The position numbers and the translations under genes were made by a program. A stretch of DNA of 64,000 nucleotides from JBFXJF01 sp050175155 (GTDB lineage Bacteria > Bacillota > Bacilli > Tepidibacillales > Tepidibacillaceae), in contig JBFXJF010000009.1 in NCBI GenBank assembly GCA_050175155.1, positions 1 through 64,000 on the forward strand. The letters are read 5' to 3'. The notes beneath the pieces were generated by a model, which saw only the letters and a program-made list of their open reading frames with translations, was not told the DNA's origin and ran no database searches. Below, one piece after another: positions 44,281 through 52,582 of the stretch. Positions within the stretch are counted from its first letter, which is position 1; each line of letters opens with the position of its first letter.

Positions 44281-44315
44281 CATATTTATCTATTTATTTT
44301 TTTTGGAGGGGTTCA

Positions 44316-45020
44316 ATGATGGATGATATTTTAAAAAAGATAGACAACGCCAAGATTCTTTCTTTGTTACGCGAAGAAGATAGAAAAGAACTTGCTTCAA
44401 AAGCACATAAAAAACTATATTTTAAAGGAGAATTCATCTGTCACCAAGATTATATTTGGCAAAACATGGCTTTTGTTTCGTCTGGTGATGTAAAGTGGAC
44501 TTTATTCTCACCTGATGGTAAACGACAAATAGTATTTGGTTTAGAAGAAGGCTCTGTTATCCTCGGTCATTCCCTATTTGATGGCAAGGGTATGCCAGCA
44601 TCTTTGGAAGTTATCTCTGACAGTATTGTGTGTATCTGGCCTAAAGAAATAGTTATGCCAATATTATTAAGGAACGAAAATGCCCTATTGGAAGTAATGA
44701 GGGTTTTAGTTACAAATATGCGAAGGGTAAGAAATGTTGTATATGGATTCTCCTTTTATCGCGTCCCACAAAGATTGGCCAAACTTTTGCTTGATCATTA
44801 TAATCCTGATGAGGGTGAAATTGCCGCTAGAGACCTGACCTTAGAAATAATGGCAGCTGAGGTAGGTACTACACGCGAACTAATATCTAGGGTATTGCAT
44901 GATTTTGCAAAAGAAGAAATAATCGACATATCTAGGAAAAATATTGTTTTTACAAATAAAGAGAAACTCGAAGAAATTGCAAGGGGAACAGCGTTACCAT
45001 TTGATTTGAAAGAAATTTAA
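44316..45020 (+). CDS. Crp/Fnr-family transcription regulator
   Basis: The 234-residue protein has the cyclic-nucleotide-binding fold (SSGDVKWTLFSPDGKRQIVF, EEGSVILGHSLF) and a C-terminal winged helix with MAAEVGTTRELISRVLHDF, the Crp-type recognition helix. It lacks the N-terminal cysteine set of FNR, so an iron-sulfur cluster is unlikely; the ligand is unknown. The ATG at 44316 follows GGAGGGGTTCA. It is transcribed divergently from the membrane-protein gene and 41 bp ahead of rqcH. Confidence 0.9.
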   Translation: MMDDILKKIDNAKILSLLREEDRKELASKAHKKLYFKGEFICHQDYIWQNMAFVSSGDVKWTLFSPDGKRQIVFGLEEGSVILGHSLFDGKGMPASLEVISDSIVCIWPKEIVMPILLRNENALLEVMRVLVTNMRRVRNVVYGFSFYRVPQRLAKLLLDHYNPDEGEIAARDLTLEIMAAEVGTTRELISRVLHDFAKEEIIDISRKNIVFTNKEKLEEIARGTALPFDLKEI

Positions 45021-45061
45021 GAATATTGAAATTATCCTAGTATAGAATTGATGTGAATAAA

Positions 45062-46795
45062 ATGGCACTAGATGGTTTTGTTGTCAGGGCTTTGGTCGAA
45101 GAATTATCCCAAGAATTAACAAACCAAAAAATTAGTAAAATATATCAACCTCATCACTCAGATTTATATTTTAATATTCGTGGATATGGAAAGGCAACTA
45201 ATTTATTACTCTCAGCCAATCCTACATATCCGCGTGTTTATATACCAAGTGGAAATTCATTAAATCCAATGGAACCTCCGATGTTTTGTATGTTACTTAG
45301 AAAGCATCTTGAGGGAGGAATTATATCTAAAATCTCGCAAATAGATAACGAACGAATAATTCATATAGATATCAATATGAAAGATGAAATCGGGGACACT
45401 CATCAGAAGAGATTAATAATTGAATTAATGGGAAAACACAGCAATATTATCCTCGTTAATCAAGATAATATAATTTTGGATGGAATTAATCATGTAACAG
45501 CTGCTATCAGCAGACACCGTCAAGTATTACCCGGAAAATTATATATCGATCCTCCAAGCCAAAATAAGCTTAATCCATTTTTGGTTGATAAAGATCAATT
45601 TTTCTCAAAGATAACATTTAATGATAAAAAAATTGAAAAACAATTAGTAGATAATTTTTCTGGTATGAGTCCGGCAATAGCTAAAGAAATTTTTATAAGA
45701 TCCGATCAATCTACTATGGAAAATCTTTGGAAATCTTATTCAGAACTAATAACACAAATCAAAAATAAAGAATATCAACATACAATAATTTCAGGTGAAG
45801 AAAAAGAGGATTTTTCTATAATCAACTTAACTTATTTAATAGGTAGAACAAAAACCTATGCTCGGATTAATGAATGTATGGATGAATTCTATAAGAATAA
45901 AGCCGAAAAAGATTCTGTCAAACAGAGAACTCTGGATTTAAGTAAATTTATGAATAATGAAAAACAGAAGAACGATAAAAAGATTGAAAATTTGTTAAAA
46001 GACTTAGATGAGTCCAATAATTCCGAACAAAATAGGCTTTATGGTGAATTAATAACTGCTAGTCTTCACCAAATATCTAAAGGGAATAAAGAGGTTAAGG
46101 TAACTAATTATTATAGTGAAAATCAGAATCTAATAACTATCACTTTAGACCCTTTAAAATCACCTATTGAAAATGCACAAGCTTATTTTAAAAAATATAG
46201 TAAATTAAAAAATAGTAAAAGGTTTATCGATTTACAATTAATTAAAACAAAAGAAGAAAACGATTATATTGACACGATTTTAACTCAAATTGATAATGCC
46301 AGTCTTGGAGATATCGAAGAGATCCGCGAAGAACTAATAGAACAAGGATATTTAAAAGCGCGCAAAAATAAAAATCAGCGGAAGAAGAAAAAAGAACCAG
46401 TTTTATTAAAATTAATTTCATCCGAAGGTATACCTATCTATGTAGGGAAAAATAATATCCAAAATGAATATCTAACTAACAAATTTGCTTCTCCATTTGA
46501 AACATGGTTACATACTAAAGACATCCCGGGTTCTCACGTCCTAATTAAGGCTACTGAGTTCGGAGATACCACACTGTTAGAAGCCGCTATGTTGGCCTGT
46601 TATTATAGTAAAGCAAAAGCTTCTAGTAAAGTACCTGTGGATTATACATTAGTTAAATATGTTAAAAAACCGAATGGTGCAAAGCCTGGATTCGTAATAT
46701 ATGAACGGCAAAAAACAGTATATATTACCCCAGATGAAACACTAATTGAACAATTAAAGGCAAATCAAAAAAGTGAGTCTAAGAAATATTCTTAG
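45062..46795 (+). CDS. rqcH: Ribosome quality control protein RqcH (NFACT family, formerly fibronectin-binding protein)
   Basis: The 577-residue protein has NFACT-N (MALDGFVVRALVEELSQEL), helix-hairpin-helix and coiled-coil middle parts, and NFACT-R (YVGKNNIQNEYLT, ETWLHTKDIPGSHVLIK). It binds stalled 50S subunits and recruits tRNA-Ala to add C-terminal alanine tails. The ATG at 45062 matches the family start; a GTG three codons upstream is possible. The SD is weak. It converges on the transporter gene and shares its terminator. Confidence 0.92.
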   Translation: MALDGFVVRALVEELSQELTNQKISKIYQPHHSDLYFNIRGYGKATNLLLSANPTYPRVYIPSGNSLNPMEPPMFCMLLRKHLEGGIISKISQIDNERIIHIDINMKDEIGDTHQKRLIIELMGKHSNIILVNQDNIILDGINHVTAAISRHRQVLPGKLYIDPPSQNKLNPFLVDKDQFFSKITFNDKKIEKQLVDNFSGMSPAIAKEIFIRSDQSTMENLWKSYSELITQIKNKEYQHTIISGEEKEDFSIINLTYLIGRTKTYARINECMDEFYKNKAEKDSVKQRTLDLSKFMNNEKQKNDKKIENLLKDLDESNNSEQNRLYGELITASLHQISKGNKEVKVTNYYSENQNLITITLDPLKSPIENAQAYFKKYSKLKNSKRFIDLQLIKTKEENDYIDTILTQIDNASLGDIEEIREELIEQGYLKARKNKNQRKKKKEPVLLKLISSEGIPIYVGKNNIQNEYLTNKFASPFETWLHTKDIPGSHVLIKATEFGDTTLLEAAMLACYYSKAKASSKVPVDYTLVKYVKKPNGAKPGFVIYERQKTVYITPDETLIEQLKANQKSESKKYS

Positions 46796-46806
46796 ACTCA
46801 CTTTTT
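46768..46806. terminator. Bidirectional intrinsic terminator between convergent genes
   Basis: AAAAAGTGAGTCTAAG pairs perfectly (16 bp) with CTTAGACTCACTTTTT over a seven-base loop. It serves rqcH on the plus strand and the AI-2E transporter gene on the minus strand. The stem overlaps the last codons of rqcH. Confidence 0.9.
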
Positions 46807-46815
46807 AGTTTCCTG

Positions 46816-47928
46816 CTATTTTTTTTCTTCTTCTGACGTCTGATCATACTCTTCATCGGGTAGATGTATCCACCTTTTCAAATACCCTTGATCATTTAAT
46901 GCTTTAAGTAAGATTATAAGAACGGGGGATATAATTAATCCTGCTATTCCAAAAAGCGACAATGAGATTATCATAAAAGAAAGCATTGTAAAAGCAGATA
47001 CGCCAAGCGATTGTCCAGTTATCCTCGGCTCTAATACTTGTCTAACGATAAGAACTACAACTAATATTACTGTTAAATAAATGGCAGTTGTGAATTCATT
47101 AACAATTAGCAAGTAAATTATCCATGGTAAAAATAATGATGATACCCCTAGCAATGGAAGTATATCCAATACCCCAGCAATTAGTGCAAGTGTAAACGCA
47201 CCATTGACACCTGTTATTAGTAAGCCAATAAAAACTAATACAAAGGTAATGCTAATTAACTTCAATTGGGCTTTTAAATAAAGTGTTATTCCCTTAATAA
47301 CGTTTTCTTTTAAAAAAATAAAAGCATATCTGAAAGTTTTAGGTGTTTTTTCCTTGGCTAACTTTTCCCAATTATCTATTTCCAAGCTTAAGAAAAACGC
47401 TAATATAATTCCTAATAAAATATTAATTGCCAAAGTCGATACTGAAGACAATGAGGCTATTATAGATAAAAAGACTGTTTGTAAAAATGTTGCTATCTTA
47501 CTAGAAATACTCATTAAGTATTCCTTTATACTTTGAAATACGTCTGGCGAAATGGCATTAATATTATCATCGTATTTATCTAACAAGAAAACTATTTCAT
47601 TTTGTAAATAATAAATATATTCTGGTACCTTTTCCGATAAAACAAAGATTTGATTAAAAAGAATTACTCCCAGAGTTATTACAAGTCCAAATACTATTAC
47701 CACAAAAAGCAAAGTTGAGATTGTAGTAGCTGCTACTTTTTTTATTTTTATTTTTCTATTTAGGAATTTAGCAAATGGTTCAATTATTAAATAGATTACT
47801 AAAGCGATAGCAACAGGTTTTGCAATATTAAAAAATGATGAAAAAAGATACATAAATATGTATACGGTTAATATAATAAGTAAAATATCAAATACTGTTC
47901 TTCCGTATTTTTTATAAAAAGATATCAA
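46816..47928 (-). CDS. AI-2E family (PerM/YtvI-like) membrane transporter
   Basis: The protein of about 370 residues has eight predicted membrane segments and the family signature near the C-terminus: GVNGAFTLALIAGVLDILPLLGV written in parts, then PRITGQSLGVSAFTMLSF. Members include putative exporters and Na+/H+ antiporters; the substrate is not predictable. The TTG at 47928 is preferred, because AGGAG lies at the right distance; a GTG three codons upstream is too close to it. Confidence 0.85.
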   Translation of the reverse strand: MISFYKKYGRTVFDILLIILTVYIFMYLFSSFFNIAKPVAIALVIYLIIEPFAKFLNRKIKIKKVAATTISTLLFVVIVFGLVITLGVILFNQIFVLSEKVPEYIYYLQNEIVFLLDKYDDNINAISPDVFQSIKEYLMSISSKIATFLQTVFLSIIASLSSVSTLAINILLGIILAFFLSLEIDNWEKLAKEKTPKTFRYAFIFLKENVIKGITLYLKAQLKLISITFVLVFIGLLITGVNGAFTLALIAGVLDILPLLGVSSLFLPWIIYLLIVNEFTTAIYLTVILVVVLIVRQVLEPRITGQSLGVSAFTMLSFMIISLSLFGIAGLIISPVLIILLKALNDQGYLKRWIHLPDEEYDQTSEEEKK

Positions 47929-47990
47929 GTAATCCACTCCTAGTAAAGTTTTATTATAATTTATTATTACCTAAATACAACAGACCAAAA

Positions 47991-48557
47991 CTAGCACCAC
48001 TTATTATTTGAGATACTAGTTAAGATATGATCTTCCCATTTTCCATTAATAAATAAGTAGTCCCTTGCATATCCTTCTACAATAAATCCAAGTTTCTTTA
48101 GAATGTTACCACTTCTTTTGTTATGGGGCATATAATTAGCCATAATCCTATGTAGTTTTAATTCTGAAAAGGCATAATCAATTATTCCCTCTAAAGCTTC
48201 CATCATATAGCCATTACCTTGCTTCGATTCTGCCAAACTATACCCCAAATAACTTGCCTGAAAAGCACCTCTGACAATATTATTTAAACATACCATTCCT
48301 ATTATTTGCTTAGGAATAGAATTATCAAAAATAAATAATTTTAATGATCTGTCTACATTAAAATCATTCCCTATTAGATCAATATGTGCAATCCAATAAT
48401 CACGGGAGTAAAAATCATTAGGTTTTATCGGTTCAAAAGGCTTTAAATATTCCTTATTGTCATAATAATAATTGATTATTGAATCAATGTCGCGATATTC
48501 TGGAAGACGAATAGTTAATCTATCAGTCTTTATTACTGGTATTTTCACCGATTCCAT
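47991..48557 (-). CDS. GNAT-family acetyltransferase (RimJ/RimL type)
   Basis: The 188-residue protein has the RimJ-like pattern: DRLTIRLPEYRDIDSI, SLAESKQGNGYMMEALEGI (acetyl-CoA loop Q/R-x-x-G-x-G/A), LHRIMANYMPHNKRSGNIL and KLGFIVEGYARDYL. Such enzymes acetylate the N-terminus of a ribosomal protein or a small molecule; the target here is unknown. It has a strong SD (GGAGGAAAATAAAAA). Confidence 0.88.
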   Translation of the reverse strand: MESVKIPVIKTDRLTIRLPEYRDIDSIINYYYDNKEYLKPFEPIKPNDFYSRDYWIAHIDLIGNDFNVDRSLKLFIFDNSIPKQIIGMVCLNNIVRGAFQASYLGYSLAESKQGNGYMMEALEGIIDYAFSELKLHRIMANYMPHNKRSGNILKKLGFIVEGYARDYLFINGKWEDHILTSISNNKWC

Positions 48558-48641
48558 TTTTTATTTTCCTCCAAAATACTTATTCTAGCAACTAATCAAG
48601 AAATTCGTCATTTAAACAAAAATACCTTCATACAATTCCAC

Positions 48642-49472
48642 CTAAGTTATATCGATTGGATACGAACCTAATATTTTTAGAAAAGAAGTTTTTCTTCGAA
48701 CCATTGAAAGTGCGTCTTTAATATCATCATCTTCCTGATGGCCAATAATATCAACATAAAAAATGTATTTTCCAAGCTGTTCTTTTGAAGGCCTTGATTC
48801 AATTTTTGTCATATTTATATCCCAAATATTAAAGATATCTAGTATTCTGTATAAACTACCAGGTTTATTATCTGTAGAAAAAACAATTGAGGTTTTATCA
48901 TTTCCTGTTTTATTAGACTTCTCTTTAGAGATTATTACAAATCGCGTGAAATTGTTTCCACCATCTTGTATATTAGAATCTAGTACTTTAAGATTATATA
49001 TTTCACCTGCAATAGCTGAACCAATCGCTGCAGTAGTCCCATCTCCTGTTGCAACCTCTTCGGCTGCTGCTGCCGTGCTTAAAACAGGCCTTATTTCAGC
49101 ATTGGAAAAGTTATTATTAGTATATTTTCTACACTGACCTATTGGCTGAGGATGAGAGAGTATAGCTTTTATATCCTCCCGTTTACTATTTTCTTTTACT
49201 AAAAGATTTAGATTTATTGGAATGATTAACTCAGCCTTAATTGTAATATTTAAATCTTCCGCAAACATATCAAGTGTTGAGGTTACAGCGCCCTCTAGTG
49301 AATTTTCAACAGGAAGTACAGCTTCATCAAGAAGCCCTTCACTAACAGAAACCATCAAATCAGGTATAGTATTTGACTCAACAATTTCATATTCCTTAAT
49401 CTTTTTTATATATTCTTTAACTGCTTCATGAGAAAATGTACCTTTTGGTCCAAGAAATCCGATTCTAATCAT
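48642..49472 (-). CDS. pheA: Prephenate dehydratase
   Basis: The 276-residue enzyme has the dehydratase domain (IGFLGPKGTFSHEA, LPVENSLEGAV, NFTRFVII) and a C-terminal ACT domain (KPGSLYRILDIF, ESRPSKEQLGKYIFYVDI) that binds phenylalanine for feedback inhibition. There is no chorismate mutase fusion. The ATG at 49472 follows GGAGGATAAA. It lies 49 bp after pyrE and may be co-transcribed with the pyr operon. Confidence 0.94.
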   Translation of the reverse strand: MIRIGFLGPKGTFSHEAVKEYIKKIKEYEIVESNTIPDLMVSVSEGLLDEAVLPVENSLEGAVTSTLDMFAEDLNITIKAELIIPINLNLLVKENSKREDIKAILSHPQPIGQCRKYTNNNFSNAEIRPVLSTAAAAEEVATGDGTTAAIGSAIAGEIYNLKVLDSNIQDGGNNFTRFVIISKEKSNKTGNDKTSIVFSTDNKPGSLYRILDIFNIWDINMTKIESRPSKEQLGKYIFYVDIIGHQEDDDIKDALSMVRRKTSFLKILGSYPIDIT

Positions 49473-49521
49473 TTTATCCTCCAACTATTATCAATAATTA
49501 ATATTGTATTTAAAATAACTA

Positions 49522-50100
49522 TTATATCTTTCTACTTCCTGGTTTTATCGCAGGTATTAAATCTTCTTTGCATAAAGGACATTCTTCTTTTTCATACGAA
49601 GCTATTTCAATTGATAATAGTGATTTGAGCGGGTAGACAAAGTCTACTTTCCCATTACTTCTATCAACTAGCACCCCTACACCAACTATTTCTCCACCAG
49701 CTTGTTCTACTACTGATATTACCTCTTTAACTGAACCACCTGTTGTGACAACATCCTCAACGACTAACACTTTTTGGCCCTCTTCTATCTTAAAGCCTCT
49801 TCGCAAAGTCATTATGCCATTTTCACGTTCACAAAAGATGTTTTTAACTCCTAATATTCTTGATATTTCATATCCTACTAATAACCCTCCAACGGCTGGT
49901 GATATGACAACATCTATTTTCTTATCAGCAAACGCTTCAGCTAAACTTTTACATAAATATTCAGTGATATTAGCATGCTGTAACGCTTGTGCCATCTGCA
50001 TATATTGTGCTGAATGACGACCAGAGGTTAAAATAAAATGTCCATTTTGCAATACCCCAACATCTTCAAATACTGCTAATACTTCTTCTCTAGTTAACAT
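49522..50100 (-). CDS. pyrE: Orotate phosphoribosyltransferase
   Basis: The 192-residue enzyme has the PRPP motif VLVVEDVVTTGGSVKEV and the orotate-binding LTSGRHSAQYMQ region. It adds ribose-phosphate to orotate. The C-terminus KEECPLCKEDL holds a CxxC pair seen in some members. The ATG at 50100 follows AGGAGGGTTTTT. It is the last enzyme gene of the UMP operon. Confidence 0.94.
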   Translation of the reverse strand: MLTREEVLAVFEDVGVLQNGHFILTSGRHSAQYMQMAQALQHANITEYLCKSLAEAFADKKIDVVISPAVGGLLVGYEISRILGVKNIFCERENGIMTLRRGFKIEEGQKVLVVEDVVTTGGSVKEVISVVEQAGGEIVGVGVLVDRSNGKVDFVYPLKSLLSIEIASYEKEECPLCKEDLIPAIKPGSRKI

Positions 50101-50125
50101 AAAAACCCTCCTGTTTCGGCATAAT

Positions 50126-50860
50126 TTATAGTTGTCCCATCTCAATTACGATTTGTTCGAAAGTCTTGGCAGGGTTAACTGCTTCTGTTAAAGTCCTCCC
50201 AATAACTAAATAATCACTACCTAGCTTAATAGCTTGTGCCGGTGTAGCAACTCTTTTTTGGTCATGTACCTTGGCTCCAGCTAATCTAATCCCAGGTGTT
50301 ACAGTGATGAATCCTTCACCACATGTTTCCTTAATTCGCTCTACTTCTAATACTGAAGATACCACTCCATCCAAGCCAGATTTTTGTGCTAAATTAGCAT
50401 AATCAATTACCGTATCTTCAACCGTCTTAACTATTCCAATTTCATTATTTAACATTTCCTTATCAGTACTCGTAAGCTGTGTCACACCTATTAATATTGG
50501 CCTTTTCTGTGAAGGCACTAAAGCATTTTCCATCTGATTTCTGGCTTCTATCATCATCTTAGAACCACCAGCTATATGAAGATTAAACATGTCTACTCCC
50601 AATCTTGTTAACTGAGCAGATGCCTTGCCAACTGTGTTTGGAATGTCATGTAGCTTTAAGTCTAAAAAAACATTCAGACCCCTATTCTTTAGTTCTTCTA
50701 TAAGAGAGACTCCTTCAGCATAGAATAATTCCATACCAACCTTAACAAAGCGTACTTGTTTTTCAAAACTATCTATTAAATTTAACGCCTCTGCTCTATT
50801 TATAACATCTAGTGCTACAATTATTCTATCACGATAATCTATTTGCTCATCTTTTCTCAT
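50126..50860 (-). CDS. pyrF: Orotidine-5'-phosphate decarboxylase
   Basis: The 244-residue TIM barrel has IVALDV at the start and the catalytic FLDLKLHDIPNTV (the K-x-x-D array), with TPGIR and VIGRTLTEA in the phosphate-binding part. It completes UMP synthesis. The ATG at 50860 lies just past the pyrD stop, with GGAGTGG inside the end of pyrD as SD. Confidence 0.95.
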   Translation of the reverse strand: MRKDEQIDYRDRIIVALDVINRAEALNLIDSFEKQVRFVKVGMELFYAEGVSLIEELKNRGLNVFLDLKLHDIPNTVGKASAQLTRLGVDMFNLHIAGGSKMMIEARNQMENALVPSQKRPILIGVTQLTSTDKEMLNNEIGIVKTVEDTVIDYANLAQKSGLDGVVSSVLEVERIKETCGEGFITVTPGIRLAGAKVHDQKRVATPAQAIKLGSDYLVIGRTLTEAVNPAKTFEQIVIEMGQL

Positions 50861-50861
50861 C

Positions 50862-51776
50862 TTAATTACATCCCACTCCAATCAAATCAGAGATATTCTT
50901 TACACCCATTTTATCTAAAACTTCATTTAAGTCCTCTATTATTTTTGGCATTACATATGGATCAACAAAATTAGCTGTTCCAACCTGCACTGCAGATGCA
51001 CCAGCTAAGAAAAATTCTGCGACATCTTCAGCAGACGATATTCCACCCATTCCAATAATTGGTATTGAAACATGCCTGTATACCTCATAAATCATTCTTA
51101 ATGCAACAGGTTTAATAGCTGGTCCAGAAAGACCGCCTATCTTATTAGCTAAAATAGGTTTTTTCGTTCTTAAATCAAATCTCATTCCAATCAATGTATT
51201 TATCATACTAATTCCATCAGCACCTGCATCTTCTACAGTTTTCGCCATTGAAACGATATCGGTTACATTAGGGGTTAGTTTAACATATAAAGGTTTTTTA
51301 CAAACAGCTCTCACTGCTTTTGTTAAATCATAAGCTGTTTTAGGATCTGTACCAAATGCAATTCCACCACTTTTAACATTTGGACAAGAGATATTTAATT
51401 CAATTATTCCTACATCTGCAATATTGGAAACCCTTTCTACAACCTCTACATAATCTTCGATCTTTGTTCCAGCTACATTTACGATAATTGGAGCATTGAA
51501 TTGAGCTAGCCAAGGAATTTCTTTATTAATTACATACTCTACCCCAGGGTTTTGTAATCCTATGGAATTAAGCATCCCACTTGGTGTCTCTGCAATTCTA
51601 GGAGTTGGATTACCAAGTCTTTCTTCAATAGTTGTAGCTTTTACTACAATTGCACCAAGTTGGCTCAGATCGTATAATTCCGCATACTCTCTGCCAAATC
51701 CAAAACATCCTGATGCTGGCATAATCGGATTATCTAAAGTAATATCCCCTAACTTGACTTGTAAGCGTTTACTCAT
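50862..51776 (-). CDS. pyrD: Dihydroorotate dehydrogenase B, catalytic subunit
   Basis: The 304-residue FMN enzyme has MPASGCFGFG, GLQNPGV, ELNISCPNVKSGG (catalytic cysteine of the class 1B type) and MGGISSAEDVAEF. Class 1B enzymes work as a heterotetramer with PyrK and use NAD+, as suits an anaerobe. It is directly preceded by pyrK with a start/stop overlap. Confidence 0.95.
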   Translation of the reverse strand: MSKRLQVKLGDITLDNPIMPASGCFGFGREYAELYDLSQLGAIVVKATTIEERLGNPTPRIAETPSGMLNSIGLQNPGVEYVINKEIPWLAQFNAPIIVNVAGTKIEDYVEVVERVSNIADVGIIELNISCPNVKSGGIAFGTDPKTAYDLTKAVRAVCKKPLYVKLTPNVTDIVSMAKTVEDAGADGISMINTLIGMRFDLRTKKPILANKIGGLSGPAIKPVALRMIYEVYRHVSIPIIGMGGISSAEDVAEFFLAGASAVQVGTANFVDPYVMPKIIEDLNEVLDKMGVKNISDLIGVGCN

Positions 51777-52582
51777 AGTATCACCTCACGAAAGGAAAAA
51801 ACAGGTCCATCGGAGCAGACTTTTTTAAACCCTTCTTTGTAGATGCTTTTATCTACTTTAACTACACAGCCATAACATGCACCAACTCCACAACCCATTC
51901 TTTCCTCCAAAGAAAGATAACCAACCATCTCGGTAGCAATCCATCTTTGTTGGATTGCTTTCATCATTGCAGTCGGCCCACATGTATAGAATACATCCCA
52001 TTTATCACATTCATTAATTAAGTTAAGTACCGTTCCCTTTATCCCCAAGCTACCATCAATTGTTGAGATCCTTACCTCTCCTAAAATTGAAAAGTCACTC
52101 ACCAAGATTGAATCCTCTTTAGTCTGAAAACCCAATAAAGTGGTAATCTTAAATCCCATCCCAACTAATTCTTTAGCAAGATAATATAGAGGTGGTGTTC
52201 CTATCCCACCACCAATAAGAAGTATTTCTCTACCCTTCTCAATTTGTTTATAGGAAAATCCATTTCCCAATGGACCAAGTACATCAACCTCATCCCCATA
52301 TTTCTTTTTGCTTAGTAACCTTGTTCCATCACCATTGATACGATAAATCAATGAGACCTCTTTACTTGAAGAATCATAATCATGGATGCTAATCGGTCTT
52401 CTTAGTAATGGATTATTAGTTTCACTTACGCGAATGTGTAAATATTGCCCTGGCAATGGAAGCATAGAAATTATATCGATGTTTTTAGAGAATCTATTTA
52501 TGCTTTTAGGTTCTATAATAATTTGATAGATATCCTTTGCTATTTCTATATTTTCTTTTACTGTCATAATATATTGGTTCAT
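51773..52582 (-). CDS. pyrK: Dihydroorotate dehydrogenase B, electron transfer subunit
   Basis: The 269-residue protein has an FAD domain (LLRRPISIHDYD), an NAD domain (LLIGGGIGTPPLYYLAKEL) and the C-terminal 2Fe-2S motif ERMGCGVGACYGCVV with a later KVCSDGPVF cysteine. It passes electrons from PyrD to NAD+. It overlaps both carB and pyrD by an ATGA junction. Confidence 0.95.
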   Translation of the reverse strand: MNQYIMTVKENIEIAKDIYQIIIEPKSINRFSKNIDIISMLPLPGQYLHIRVSETNNPLLRRPISIHDYDSSSKEVSLIYRINGDGTRLLSKKKYGDEVDVLGPLGNGFSYKQIEKGREILLIGGGIGTPPLYYLAKELVGMGFKITTLLGFQTKEDSILVSDFSILGEVRISTIDGSLGIKGTVLNLINECDKWDVFYTCGPTAMMKAIQQRWIATEMVGYLSLEERMGCGVGACYGCVVKVDKSIYKEGFKKVCSDGPVFSFREVIL

